From contig OZ022238.1 in assembly GCA_963978895.1 (NCBI GenBank), forward strand, positions 4,328,652 through 4,392,651: a DNA stretch of 64,000 bases, given 5' to 3'. Shown here piece by piece: positions 1-16,194 of this stretch (its first letter is position 1; the number at the start of each line of letters is the position of its first letter). The position numbers and the translations under genes are program-made. Source of the DNA: Erpobdella octoculata (Eukaryota; Annelida; Clitellata; Hirudinida; Erpobdellidae). The notes beneath the pieces are model-generated. The model was not told where the DNA came from, searched no databases, and saw only the letters and a list, made by a program, of their open reading frames with translations.

Positions 1-179
1 ATTACTTTTATTTCAACGTTTTTGTGTGTGCATCCTTAGGAACTTTTAATTACTGTTAATAAATAGTGGTTATGAAAATAATAAAAAAAGAATTTTGAAA
101 TATATATGCTACTAAATCTAATTTTTATTAAACAATGGTCAAGCAAACTAAAAAAATCAACTGACGGTCAACATCACAA
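1..179. other. Upstream flank of RGS-A
   Basis: AT-rich sequence just before the RGS-A start. It must include promoter or 5' UTR, but no convincing TATA box or initiator could be placed. Confidence 0.4.
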
Positions 180-3100
180 ATGGCTGAGTGTCCAAAAAAC
201 TGCTCTCCTGAACGCAGGAAAGGTCCCCCTAAAGTTCCGTCAAACCTCTCAGATGTTTTTGCAAAATTTAACTCTCCTGAGATACCGAGACCGTGTTCCG
301 ACTTATCTGATGCTGAGTCAGATAATGTCTTTTTAGAGCCTGACGATGCACGTAGAAGACTCAGAGAATCATTCAGTTTGTAAGTGGTATTATTAAAAAA
401 AATTATTGTAAAATATCGACTAACTTCCTCCCAGAGAAATTAAACACATTTAATATATTACATTTTCAACGGAATATTTTTAAAAAAATTTTTATAATAT
501 GAATAATTACAACTCAAAGAACGGCATTGATTTATTGAAGCTTGTTGTGATTATTGTTGTCATTTAGCTTTGAGACTATCACAATCACAAAAACCTCCTA
601 ACTAGCTTGTGCATGGATTTGAATCGCCCTATCAAGAATTTCTGGAGTTGTTTCATTACAGTTAGGGGCACATTATGTTTTTGTTTCTCGTTAATGAACA
701 CCTTGTGCTTATAAAAAAAAAAACAACAATTGATGCTTCACATTTTTGTTGAGGATAGTTGACGGCAGGCCAATAATGGTGATCAATTTGTGACTGCTCT
801 TGTTAACAAAGTCTTACAAGTTCGAGAAGCCATATAGCAATTTAATATCTTTTTTAAAAAATGCTTTGCACCCTGTGTTTTCATGTTATTGACCATCAAA
901 CGTTTTGTGTCATCAGAGACTACGTGGTCAAAGAAGCTAATGCCATCTTTTTATTTTAAGTACTACATGTAGAGTAGAATTGTTTTTATTGCAACACTCT
1001 TTTTTACTCTGATTTTTTTTTGCATTTCAAATATTGTAGTATTCCACAAGCGTTTTTTTGCGGCACGGCCCAATTCATGGGCTAAAATTTCAGGACTAAC
1101 TTTTTTCACAGCAGTGTTGTGGTTAGTACATAACAAACCACCTGATTAGGGAGCCCCAAGGTATAAAGGGCTTTTAAATTTAAGTAATTTATTATGTAAT
1201 GAAACTTCTAGACGTATAACTAATGACAGGGAATTATTTCTTCCTGATTCAAAAACACTAGCCTTAAAATTGAGCAAAAATAAACTTGAAATTTATGCAA
1301 ACAGTCTAAAAATTTATAAAAAAAAGATTTAAAATTCGAAACAATTTTTTTTTCAAATTACCCACGTTTTTACCGTCTATTTTTTTTCCTGGTCCATGGT
1401 TTTTTAGAAAAAAATGAAATGTTTTTTTAAAAAAAATACTTAAATTTTTTAAATTATTTACAACCATGGGCGTCATTTCAGGTAAAACAGGAGAAAAAGA
1501 TTTTATAATAACTTCACCGACGGTCATTTAACTAACTTCCCGTCACCCAATAAAGCTGAAATCTTATATATAAAAGCAATGTTTGTATGTTTGTATAATC
1601 AAGCATCAAATGAAAACTGCCGAACTGATTTTATTGAAATTGGGCAAGCGCATGGGTCAAACTAGCGGTGGTTTGTGAAGTTTGAAAAAAAAATGTGTTT
1701 ATCCGTTGGTGTTTTATGGAAAAAAACCTTTTGCTCAGCGGTTGTAAGTTATAAGTTGTATATATATAAATATATAAACCCGACTGTGAGCGAAAGAGCG
1801 AGCAGCAAAAGTGACCAGGAAGAGGAGAGCAAGCTGGAGCGGGAAAGCGACCAAAAACGGGAAAGCGACTGAGAGCGGGAAAGCGAACCGGAGCGGGAAA
1901 GCCGCCGAGATCGAGAAAGTGACCGGGAACGGAAAAGTAACCGGGAGTGGGAAAGCGAACGGGAACGGAAAAGCAAGCGATGAAGAAAACCGGAACAAGA
2001 GAAAAACGATAGAAAAACCTCTAAGATCCTTACGCAACCGCTGACTTAAACGTTTTCTGTCCATAAAACACCAACGTATTAACATTTTTTTGTCAAACTT
2101 GACACAAACCATCACCTGATTAACTTACTTATGTGTGAGCGGAAAAGCCACCGAAAGCGAAAAAAGCGAGTAGGAAAAGTGACCATGAAGAGGACAGCAA
2201 GCTGAAGCAGGAAAACGTAAAAGCGACTGGGAGCGGGAAAGCGACTGGGAGGGGTAAAACGACCGTGAACGAGAGAGCGACCAAGAGCGGGAAAGCGACC
2301 GGGAGAGCAAGCGGTGAAGGGAACGGGAACAAGTGAGAAAAACGATAGAAAAAACCTCTTAAAACCCCAGGCAACGCCGGGTACCCGGCTAGTCTATATA
2401 TATAAAAATGAATGTTTGTATGTATATATATATTAATGTCCTTTATGCATTGCTACACCATTCATCCGATCGTAATGAAATTTTCACACAACCTTGAGAG
2501 TCAATGGGAATCAAAAATAAAAGAAAAATTTTGAAATCCGTCACAAAATGAGCGGAGCGGAGCGGGTGAGCGAGCGGGAACTATATATATATATATATGT
2601 ATGTGCGTATGTATGTGTGTATGTATGTATGTGTATGTGCATGTATGTGTATCTGTGTGTGTGTTTATGTATGTACTAGCGGAGATACCCGGCGTTGCCC
2701 AGGTTTTTTAGAGGTTTTTCTAATGTTTGTCTCTTTCTCTCCGTTTCCTTTCCCACCTGCTTTCCCACTCCTGTTCGCTTTCCCGTTTTCGGTCGTTTTC
2801 CCGCTGCCGGTCGCTTTCCCGCTCCCGGTCGCTTTCCCGCTCCCGGTCGCTTTCCCGTTCCCGGACGTTTTCCCGTTCCCGGTCGCTGCCCCGTTCCCGC
2901 TCACGTTTGCTCTCCCATTCCCGCTCACGCTTGCTTTTCCGTTCCCGCTCGCTGTCCGTTCCGGGTCGCTTTCCAGCTTTTCTATAATAGACAAACTAAC
3001 CCACAAACATTCATATATATATATATATAGTCTTAGCAAATCTATTTTACGTTTTATAGGCTAACAGAAGTTATGAAAGAATGTAAAAGAGAAAATGAGC

Positions 3101-5036
3101 GTGAACGGGAACGGGAACGGGAGAGCAACCGTGACCGGGAATGGAAGAGCAAGCATGACCGGGAACGGGAGAGCAAGCGTGAGCGGGAACGGGAAAGCGA
3201 CCGGGAACGGGAAAGCGACCGGGAACGGGAAAGCGATCGGGAACGGGAAAGCGACCGAGAACGGGAAAGCGACCGGGAACGGGAAAGCGACCGGGAACGG
3301 GAAAGCGACCGGGAACGGGAAAGCGACCGGGAACGGGAAAGCGACCGAGAACGGGAAAGCGACCGAGAACGAGAAAGCGACCGGGAACGGGAAAGCGACC
3401 TGGAACGCGGAAAGCGACCGGGAACGCGGAAAGCGACTGGAATCGGGAGAGCAAGCTTGGAAGGAAACTCGAGCAAGAGAGAAAATCGATAACAAAACTT
3501 CTGAGCGAGAAAGCGACCGGGAGCTGGAAAACGACCGAGAGCGTAAAAGCGACTGGGAACGCCACGAAAACGGGAAAGTGGAGAAGGGAACGGGAGAGAC
3601 AAACATTAGAAAAACCTCTAAAAACCCCGGGCAACGCCGGGTAACCCCGCTAGTTTTATATAAATGCTCAATCCCCACGGAAATTCCTTTTAATAAAGCT
3701 AGAAAAGGGTTAGTCAAAAAAACTAATTATCTATGCTTTAAAACAAAAACAAACCAAACATCACAATATAATTATTTGCACATATAGATTTTAAATGATT
3801 AGTTTAAAAAAATTGAAATCAATAAAAAGCCGACAAATTTTGAAATATAAGAACGTTGTGAAAAACACTGTTTAATTGTTTAGCTTTGTAGTTTGATGGG
3901 GTTTATTTACTGGCGGTTTTTTTTCAGAACGGATTCGCTCAAGTCATTTTTTTCTAAGAAAAAAGTTCCGGCCATCAATCTTAACTCTATAAAAGAAAGT
4001 GACATCAAGCATGTGAGAAAATGGAAAGATTCATTTGAAAATCTATGGGATAGTACAAGTTCTGTGATGGATTTTTTTGCTATAAACTATATTAATTTTG
4101 TTTAGAGCTAAAGATATTGAAAAATCAGTAATTTTTGACACTTTTGAGTGAAGTGATGAGATGGTAATATTATCAGTTATTTAAGCTGGTTGGTCACACT
4201 TTGAAACGCTGTTAAGGTTAATTTTATTTCTAAAACCATCCCTATTACGACATATAAATGTTTAAAAACAAGAACACAAAAATTTATTTTGTTGATCAAA
4301 ACGTTCACAGCTGGCATGCAGTTGTTTGAGAAATTTATAAAAACAAAGAACGAGTATGATTTGGAATTCTACTTAGCTTGTAAAGATTACAAAAGATTAC
4401 CCAAAAGAGAATTGAAGGACGAAGCCAAAAGACTGTACAAAAACTATTTAAATCCATGGTCCTGCAAATTTGTAAGAAATTAATATTTAAATCACTTGAT
4501 AAAAATACATTACTATTATTTTCGTATCAAAAAATTGTTCTTTTTTCACTATGAAAGTTTATCCTCCCATTTTAAAGTTTTTTTAGACAAATAAACTGCT
4601 TACTTTGAATAAGCAAGTAATGTAATAGTTTAATTAAAAGACGTGAATTTAACCAAAACTAACTGATAAAAGCTCAAATATAAAATGGCTTAGGTTGATT
4701 AGTAGTTTCCTAATATTCAGACAAAAATCAATAAGTTTGAATTACTAGGTTTAAACTGCTGTTCGGTAAAAAGAGAATACAATAAAACAATCTAGTTTAA
4801 CCAGATTGCTGTGATGTCTAAACATTTTTTAAATGATATTTTATTTATAAACTCAGGTTTTACTAGGTGACGATCACCATGAAATAGCAAAGAGAGTCAT
4901 AAAGAAACCGAACAGTTCTTCATTTAACGAAGTTCAAAATCGACTTTATGACTTGATGGAAGCAAACTTCTATAAACGTTTTCTAAAGTCAAGCGTGTTC
5001 AAAGTTTTCCTAAAAGAAACAAAAATAAAATTGTAA
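180..5036 (+). CDS. RGS-A: regulator of G-protein signalling, 4 exons, 223 aa
   Basis: The exons are 180-379, 3928-4058, 4311-4471 and 4857-5036; all join in frame (phases 2, 1, 0) to 672 nt. Donors are GTAAGT, GTTCTG (weak) and GTAAGA; each acceptor ends in CAG. The RGS domain is about residues 96-218: WKDSFENLW opens helix 3, then MQLFEKFI, LEFYLACKDYK, AKRLYKNYLNPW, and FNEVQNRLYDLMEANFYKRFLKS. RGS domains accelerate GTP hydrolysis by G-alpha subunits at the plasma membrane. The N-terminal 66 residues are a polar, Ser/Pro-rich, acidic tail with SDLSDAESDNVF and RRRLRESFS, shared with RGS-B near 54-56 kb. The ATG at 180 matches the RGS-B start by alignment. Intron 1 holds Helitrons. AATAAA lies at 5063-5068. 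The family call is firm from domain layout; subfamily is not assigned. G-alpha contact positions look atypical. Confidence 0.9.
380..1561. other. RGS-A intron 1, proximal part
   Basis: No exon of the RGS gene was found here. The minus strand of about 740-1130 has short open stretches (for example around 1040-1125) broken by stops. They could be a decayed transposon ORF, but I recognise no domain. Confidence 0.4.
1562..2392 (+). mobile_element. Non-autonomous Helitron (H1), family 1
   Basis: It starts with 5'-TC (TCTTATATATAAAAGCAATG) after an A and ends in a GC-rich stem-loop of the CCnnGGCAACGCCGGG type followed by a short spacer and CTAG. These are the structural hallmarks of Helitron ends, which lack target duplications. 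The interior is an 18-bp-period minisatellite related to GGGAACGGGAAAGCGACC. No Rep/helicase ORF is present. The minisatellite keeps several frames open, so the Arg/Ser- and Gly/Lys-rich ORFs here are not genes. Confidence 0.75.
2393..2675 (+). mobile_element. 5' part of a family-1 Helitron (H2), abutting H1
   Basis: It begins TCTATATATATAAAAATG directly after the CTAG of the preceding Helitron, a head-to-tail junction. The following conserved 5' region (TGCTACACCATTCATCCGAT and surroundings) recurs at 9.3, 13.7 and 58.7 kb. The copy is interrupted at 2676 by a composite element; no 3' end of its own is seen. Confidence 0.7.
2676..3653. mobile_element. Composite Helitron with inverted 3' ends (C1)
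   Basis: Both ends are family-1 Helitron 3' termini facing outward. CTAG plus the GGCGTTGCC stem lies at the left (minus orientation, 2676 inward). CCCCGGGCAACGCCGGG, a short spacer and CTAG lie at the right (3650-3653). The arms meet near 3030, where the left arm's 5' TA-rich head abuts sequence beginning TCTTAGCAAATC. Both arms carry the 18-bp minisatellite, longest in the right arm (about 3180-3430). The same arrangement recurs in reverse at 9542-10290. Confidence 0.7.
3090..3600 (+). repeat. 18-bp minisatellite GGGAACGGGAAAGCGACC
   Basis: Tandem 18-bp units, near perfect at 3180-3400 and degenerate on both sides. Since 18 is a multiple of three, all six frames can stay open, giving false Ser-Arg or Gly-Asn-Gly-Lys proteins. 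Related arrays sit in every family-1 Helitron of the window. Confidence 0.9.
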
Positions 5037-5312
5037 TGATTGTTCATTACATACGAAGTGCAAATAAAATGAAATCCATAAACAGATAGTAATTTACATT
5101 AGTCACTTAGAATTTATTGACTACCCTTATTAAACAGTATTTATATTTACATTTTCTTGGTCTCTATTGCTTCGTTCATTAAAATTTTGTGAATAATAAA
5201 CATTCTTAAACTCATAACAGTTTTTGTTTTAAAAATGATTAAATTAAAAACAAATATCAAGTGCTCATTAATAACTCATTAATATGTTCTTAAGTGTTAC
5301 TTAACTGGAAAA

Positions 5313-5482
5313 TGTGCGGAAACGTGAACGGGAAAGCAAACGGGAACAAAATAGCGACCGAGAGCAAATGAGCAAGCTCGAAGGAAACCGGGAACGGCAG
5401 AGCAAGCAAGAGCGGGAAAGCGACCGAAAGTGGGAAAGCGATCGGAAGCGGAAAAGCGACCCAGAATGGTATACCTAGCTAG
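5313..5482 (+). repeat. Degenerate Helitron minisatellite remnant
   Basis: Degenerate copies of the GGGAAAGCGACC-type 18-bp unit, ending near CCTAGCTAG at 5473-5482. It is probably a decayed family-1 Helitron 3' part between RGS-A and AAR2. The terminal stem-loop is not recognisable. Confidence 0.55.
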
Positions 5483-5723
5483 AACTACTTTTCCATTAAG
5501 AAAAACTCAGTCATCAGTGCAGCGTTGTTGAAACAATTTATAAATTAGAATATCAAGCAGAAAAACTTTAGAATTTTTTTAAACTTTATTAAAACCAATA
5601 CAATCAATAATTGTAAACAGAAAAATAGTTAACATACAAAAATCTTTTTAAAAATCTTTAACAACATAACTTTGCAAAAAATTGACACTGTCAGATAAGC
5701 ACTGACCAACATCAGAAACTAAT

Positions 5724-6896
5724 TCAAATAAAATTCATCGTTTCTTCAACAATTACAGGAGCGTTCTCACCAGTCTCGTATTCGAAACTCCAGGAGAATT
5801 TCTTTTCTAAATTGCTTCGAAACTTTATTCCACGTTTTTTAAGGTTTTCTGGGCAATCACTCACATTGATGTTTTCAAAAAAATCGGTTAAAGTAGCCGA
5901 TAAGAAATTGTTTTGTGTGACAATGTCAACGAAAAAGTCTTCTGGTATATCATTAATGTGATAATGCAGAACTCCTATAAACTTACTGTAGAGATCTGGA
6001 AATTCAGTAATGGCATCCACACAACTGCATAGCAAACTGACAATTTTTTTCCATTGTTCAAATGCTTCAAAGACCTGACCTACCAAAAAACAGACAAATG
6101 CAAGCTGAAGTTCTCCCAAAATTGAATCAGAACATGACGGTGAATTAGGAAACGATAGCATGAAATCTTTAAGTCTTTGGCTCTGGTCCATGCCGTATTT
6201 TATAATGTCGGCCGGCGTCAAACACGTTTTGAAGTTCCTTTCCGCAATTGGAATAAATTTCAATTCTGTCCCTGGTAATAGTTTCATATCGAGCAACGAT
6301 GGTTCGCTTTTAACTGTCGAGTCATTGCTTGCGACTCCATTTTTAAAGGCATCTTCTTTCATTTTCTTTCTAGATTGAGTAGTACTTGACTCAGATTCTA
6401 AAGGTGCTACTGAATGAATCTTTCTATTTAAAGGAGTAATCCTTTCGACTGCATCGGGAGTAATAAAATTGGTTAAAGATATCCATTTCTTTAAACTTTC
6501 GTAAGGATAGGGTCCCAAGTACCGATCTAGCTCCAATTTGTTAAATTTGAGCCTGTCTGTAAGTTCGGAATCGGTTGGGTCAATCAAATCTTCAGACGTT
6601 TTGTCCCACAATTTAACTAACAATTCTTTTGATTTAAAACTATGCATAAAGCCTGTACGAGGTGCAACCTGATGATCCAAACCTACAGCGCTATAGTAGA
6701 TAAAGTGAAAACCAGGAGGAATCATTTTAATTCCTTTGAATTTGTCACCAACTTCCCAAGAGTTGTAATCAATTCCAAACTCTGAACCTTTTGGCACATC
6801 TAAAATAACTAGAGTAGCACCATTTTCAAAGAGCCACTTAGCTTTATCATTTGACATTTCTTTACTATCTAAAGGCAAACCAAATACTTCTTCCAT
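5724..6896 (-). CDS. AAR2: AAR2 splicing factor homologue, single exon, 390 aa
   Basis: Full-length, uninterrupted reading frame of 390 codons, close to the usual 380-390 of AAR2. AAR2 is a U5 snRNP assembly factor that binds Prp8 in the cytoplasm and is exchanged for Brr2 in the nucleus. Recognisable signatures are LFENGATLVILDVPKGSEFG and IDYNSWEVGDKFKGIKMIPPG (residues about 26-62), then FHFIYYSA. These belong to the N-terminal beta domain. A poorly conserved Ser-rich linker follows (about 165-200), then the helical C-terminal half with DFMLSFPNSPSCSDSILGELQ and VCFLVGQVFEAFEQWK. A minus-strand AATAAA lies near 5584-5589. The lack of introns suggests either a naturally single-exon gene or an old retrocopy; the frame is intact. 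Confidence 0.93.
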   Translation of the reverse strand: MEEVFGLPLDSKEMSNDKAKWLFENGATLVILDVPKGSEFGIDYNSWEVGDKFKGIKMIPPGFHFIYYSAVGLDHQVAPRTGFMHSFKSKELLVKLWDKTSEDLIDPTDSELTDRLKFNKLELDRYLGPYPYESLKKWISLTNFITPDAVERITPLNRKIHSVAPLESESSTTQSRKKMKEDAFKNGVASNDSTVKSEPSLLDMKLLPGTELKFIPIAERNFKTCLTPADIIKYGMDQSQRLKDFMLSFPNSPSCSDSILGELQLAFVCFLVGQVFEAFEQWKKIVSLLCSCVDAITEFPDLYSKFIGVLHYHINDIPEDFFVDIVTQNNFLSATLTDFFENINVSDCPENLKKRGIKFRSNLEKKFSWSFEYETGENAPVIVEETMNFI

Positions 6897-7002
6897 TTGT
6901 ATAAAAAACTAGTCAGCTAAAAATAGTTGGAAAAGCTTTGTTTTGTGACAAAATTGGAACTATATTTTATTAACTTAGGAATATAGGAAAAAGGTATATA
7001 CG

Positions 7003-7004
<2 letters not shown>

Positions 7005-7096
<92 letters not shown>
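7005..7096. repeat. (TA)n microsatellite
   Basis: About 90 bp of TA dinucleotides, immediately upstream of a Helitron 5' end. It probably grew from the TA-rich Helitron head. Confidence 0.95.
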
Positions 7097-7099
<3 letters not shown>

Positions 7100-8201
7100 A
7101 TATATATAAAAGAACATGTCCTGACTGACTGACTGATAATCAACGCCGAGTTCAAACGCCTCATCCTAGGAACGTAAAATTTGGAACTTATATTACTTTT
7201 ATAGCGTTAACATCCGCTAAGAAAGGATTTTTGAAAATTTTGCTCCTGAGGGGAAAAAACTGGAAAACAAACTTTTTTCTAAAACAATGTATATCTCGAA
7301 AACCAAAAATGAGATTCTTTTTAAAAAATAAAAAGATACGTGTTTCACCATTTTTTGAAAATTCGGTTTCCCGGACCTCAAATGTGGGTTGGAAAATTGG
7401 GTTATTTGGTTTTTAAAGTAGCTTCTACTCAAAAACTGTTAATGCTACAGGAGTAAAAATTAGTATTTAGTTTCTACTCCAAAAATAATGAAAAACATGT
7501 TTTAGCATTTTTTGAAAATTTGGTTTCCAGGATTTCAAATGTGGGGTGGAAAATAGGGCTAATTGTCTTTTATAGTAACTACTACTCAAAAACAGTAAAT
7601 ACCACAGATGTAAAAATTATTATTTAGTTTCTTTTCTAAAAATAAAGATATACGTGTTTCACAATTTTTTACAAATTTGGTTTCCCGGACCTCAAATGTG
7701 GGTTGGAAAATTGGGTTATTTGGTTTTTAAAGTAGCTTCTACTCAAAAACTGTTAATGCTACAAAAGTAAAAATTAGTATTTAGTTTCTACTCTAAAAAT
7801 AATGATATACGGGTTTCACAATTTTTTGATAATTTGGTTTCCAGGACTTCAAATGTGGGGTGGAAAATAGGGTTATTTGGTTTTTAAAGTAACTGCTACT
7901 CAACAACTGTAATTGCCACAGATGTAAAAATTAATACTTAGTATCAACTCAAAAAAAAAAGATATACGTGTTTCATCACTTTTTGGGTTATTTGGTTTTT
8001 AAAGTAGCTGCTACTTAAAAACTGTTAATGCTACAGAAGTAAAAATTAGTATTTAGTTTCTACTCCAAAAATAATGAAATACGTGTTTTAGCATTTTTTG
8101 AAAATTTGGTTTCCAAGACCTCAAATGTAAGGTTGAAAATAGAGTTATTTGATTTTAAAAATTACTGCTACTTAAAAACTGTAAGTGGTAATATATATAT
8201 A
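7097..8201 (+). mobile_element. Family-2 Helitron, 5' copy without its own 3' end
   Basis: It starts TCTATATATATAAAAGAACA and continues with the GTCCTGACTGACTGACTGAT block, which recurs at 8226. The body is a run of diverged repeats of about 160-170 bp, each holding a GGTTTCC(A/C)GGACCTCAAATG motif. No CTAG terminus is found before the second copy begins at 8202, so this is a nested or partially duplicated element. Confidence 0.65.
7370..8180 (+). repeat. ~165-bp internal tandem repeat of family-2 Helitron
   Basis: Repeated cores (GGTTTCC.GGACnTCAAATG, GGGTTATTTGGTTTTTAAAG, CTACTCAAAAACTGT) appear near 7365, 7525, 7677, 7838 and 8108, with a partial copy near 7985. Copies diverge by substitutions and indels. 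Two more copies occur at about 8535 and 8690 in the following element. Confidence 0.8.
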
Positions 8202-9230
8202 TCTATATATATATATATATATATATAAGAACATGTCCTGACTGACTGACTGACTCACTCACTGTCTGACTGACTGATAATCAACGCCGAGCTCAAACGC
8301 CTCATCCTAGAAACGTGAAATTTGGAACTTATATTACTTTTATTGCGTAAGCATCCACTAAGAAAGGATTTGTGAAAATTTTGCTCCTGAGGGGAAGAAA
8401 CTGGAAAACAAAGTTTTTTTTCAAAAATAATGTTTATCTCGAAAACCAAAAATGGGGAGAATTTGAAATTTGGTAGAATTGATTCTTCTTGACAAATAAA
8501 AAGATACGTGTTTCCCCATTTTTTGAAAATTCGGTTTACAGGACCTCAAATGTGGGTTGGAAATTGGGTTATTTGGTTTTTAAAGTAGCTGCTACTTAAA
8601 AACTGTGAATGCTACAGGAGTAAAAATTAGTATTTGGTTTATACTTCAAAAATATTGAAATACGTGTTTAAGCATTTACTGAAAATTTGGTTTCCAGGAC
8701 CTCAAATGTGAAGTGGAAAAGGGGTTATTTGATTTTAAAATAACTGCTACTCAAAAACTGTAAATGCTACAGATGTGAAAATTAGTATTTTGAGGTTTTG
8801 GGCCGGTTAAAAGTAGATGAGTTCAGTTTATCACCGGACGGACGGGCCAAGCGTTATTTTCGGGTTTTCATACGGCCCTGCCCAAACCTTAAATCAAGGT
8901 GGAACGGGCCGATATTTTTAACCAAGTATATAGACATTTGAGTGATTTTAGGGTGTTCACACGGGCCGGGCTAAACCTGAAGTCAAGATGGGACAACCCG
9001 AAGTTTTTCATCAAGTATATAGAACTTCTAGGCTTGTAAAAACGGGCCGGGCCCATATTAGACGGGCCGTGCCGGGCCAGGAATTTCGGTTTTTGAAACG
9101 GGCTGGGCCAAGTTGTCGACGGGCGGAGCCGAGACCTAAAAAATTGATCCGTGCAGTGGGTACTCTACTATGTATGCACGGTTCAAATTCTCTAATTTCA
9201 TGCGAGCGAAGTCACTACGGGCACTGCTAG
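8202..9230 (+). mobile_element. Family-2 Helitron, complete non-autonomous copy
   Basis: The 5' end is TC followed by TA repeats and the CTGACTGACTGAC block. The 3' end is GCGAGCGAAGTCACTACGGG with CTAG at 9227-9230, followed by T. This resembles a widespread Helitron terminus type. A GC-rich internal segment at about 8805-9130 has repeated ACGGGCCGGGC motifs, unlike the AT-rich flanks. No transposase is present; the 80-codon frame at 8988-9230 has no recognisable domain. Confidence 0.7.
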
Positions 9231-9256
9231 TATATATATATATATATATATATATA

Positions 9257-9541
9257 TCTATATATATAAAAATGAATGTTTGTATGTATATATATATGTA
9301 TATATGTCCTTTATGCATTGCTACACCATTAATCCGATCGTAATGAAATTTTCACACAACCTTGAGAGTCAAGGGGAATCAAATATAGAGAAAAAATTTT
9401 TGAAATCCGTCACAAAATTTTTTATAAATATCCTTGGAAAGATTTTTCTAAGATTTTTAATTTTTAAAATATTCGCCAGGTTTTTAATTTTTAAAATATT
9501 CACCAGGTTTTACCTAGCCTTACACTTTTCTTTATAAATTA
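9257..9541 (+). mobile_element. 5' part of a family-1 Helitron
   Basis: It begins TCTATATATATAAAAATG and carries the conserved TGCTACACCATTAATCCGAT block and a following repeated TTTTTAATTTTTAAAATATT. It is interrupted at 9542 by the inverted 3' end of composite C2. No independent 3' terminus is seen. Confidence 0.7.
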
Positions 9542-14822
<5,281 letters not shown>

Positions 14823-16194
14823 ATTTTGTTCTACTATATGTCTTCAATCTGGAAAAAATAAAAATTCAAAAAGCTATAATACCAATCCATTTAATAAACA
14901 CAAACTCAATTGCAATAAAGATTATTCTTTTTACTTGAATATAAATAGTTTGAGAGAACGAAAACATGCAAATTAATGCATTTTCTTGTACAATCTGTAA
15001 AAAGTCTCAAAAAATATTTGAAGTATAAGTATTTGAATTTAACAAATTATAGGTTTCAGATTATATACTGAATTGGAATTCCTAATTTATGTTTTTGATT
15101 GGATATATATTTAAGAATTTGTAAGTAATGTTTTCAAACAAAAAACTACAATACTTCATCAATGTTTTAGAGAATTTTTGCTTGCTATTGTTAAAATTGA
15201 TTCCCATTATATCGATTTCTATGAACAGCAGCAAAAAATGTCAATACTAACCAAAACAATGTGTTTTCAGTACTTGCATTTGAAATAACAAAAAAAATAA
15301 AACGGCAAAGAATTCTTTTTTTGAAAATAAAACTTCATGTTTTCGTATTGAAATTTTTTAAAAGTTTTATTTTCTGTTTTATCTTACTCAAAAACAACCA
15401 AAACAATGAAAAAAAACAGACGTGGTCAATCAATCCACTGTGCCAACCACAACGTTCTTACACACTCTTTAACTGCAACGTTCTCCACCAAATCTGGTAG
15501 AAAATTTGCAATGCAGGAAAGTGTAGCTCATTGTTTTATAATCTATGATACACTTTCGTCGATATTATTAATTAATTGCAGATAACTTGTGTCTGTGTCT
15601 TATCAACGATGATTTTGGCAATGATTTGTTGAAGTTAATGTATAGAAAATACGTCTGTTCTTTCTCAACAATGATTGTGGCGATGATTTGTTGAAGTTAA
15701 TGTATAGAAAATACTGTTCAAACAAATGTTTTTTTTTCTACTGAGACATCTTTCATTAACAAAGTCAGTTATGTTAGGAAGACTAAAATCAATGAAAACG
15801 CCGACTTTGAAGATATTTCAAGTCCTGCAATTGGCCAAGTTGGATTACTTAGTAATTGTAATTTTATTAAGAAATCCAGCGAACAGAAAAGATAAAATAT
15901 TGTTTTGATTGCACAATAGTCTTTGTGCATGTTACAACAAATGACTTTTTACTTTGCAACTCTTTCTTTAGCAAGTATAAAAGTGCATGAACATTTCTTT
16001 TTTTTTGCTATTCTTCAGTGCATTTTAAAGAAAATATTTATTTGATTTTGTTTTTTTGTTGTTGAAAATGTTAATTTTTTAATTTTTTCAAACATTTTAT
16101 TACTTTGGACAAACTACATAGTTTCACCAATTTTAAAAAAAGTTAAGATTTGTTGTTGCTCCAATCGAAAAATAATAAAAAATGAAATTGAAAA
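14823..16194. other. Intergenic, no gene recognised
   Basis: AT-rich. A tandem duplication of about 60 bp, sharing GATGATTTGTTGAAGTTAAT, lies at about 15605-15716. Open stretches at 15261-15500 and 15726-15908 have low-complexity composition and no recognised domain. Confidence 0.5.

Noticed and set aside
3054..3787. Long Ser-Arg and Gly-Asn-Gly-Lys ORFs that look like SR proteins
   Set aside because: They translate an 18-bp minisatellite inside Helitrons; the period is a multiple of three, so all frames stay open on both strands.
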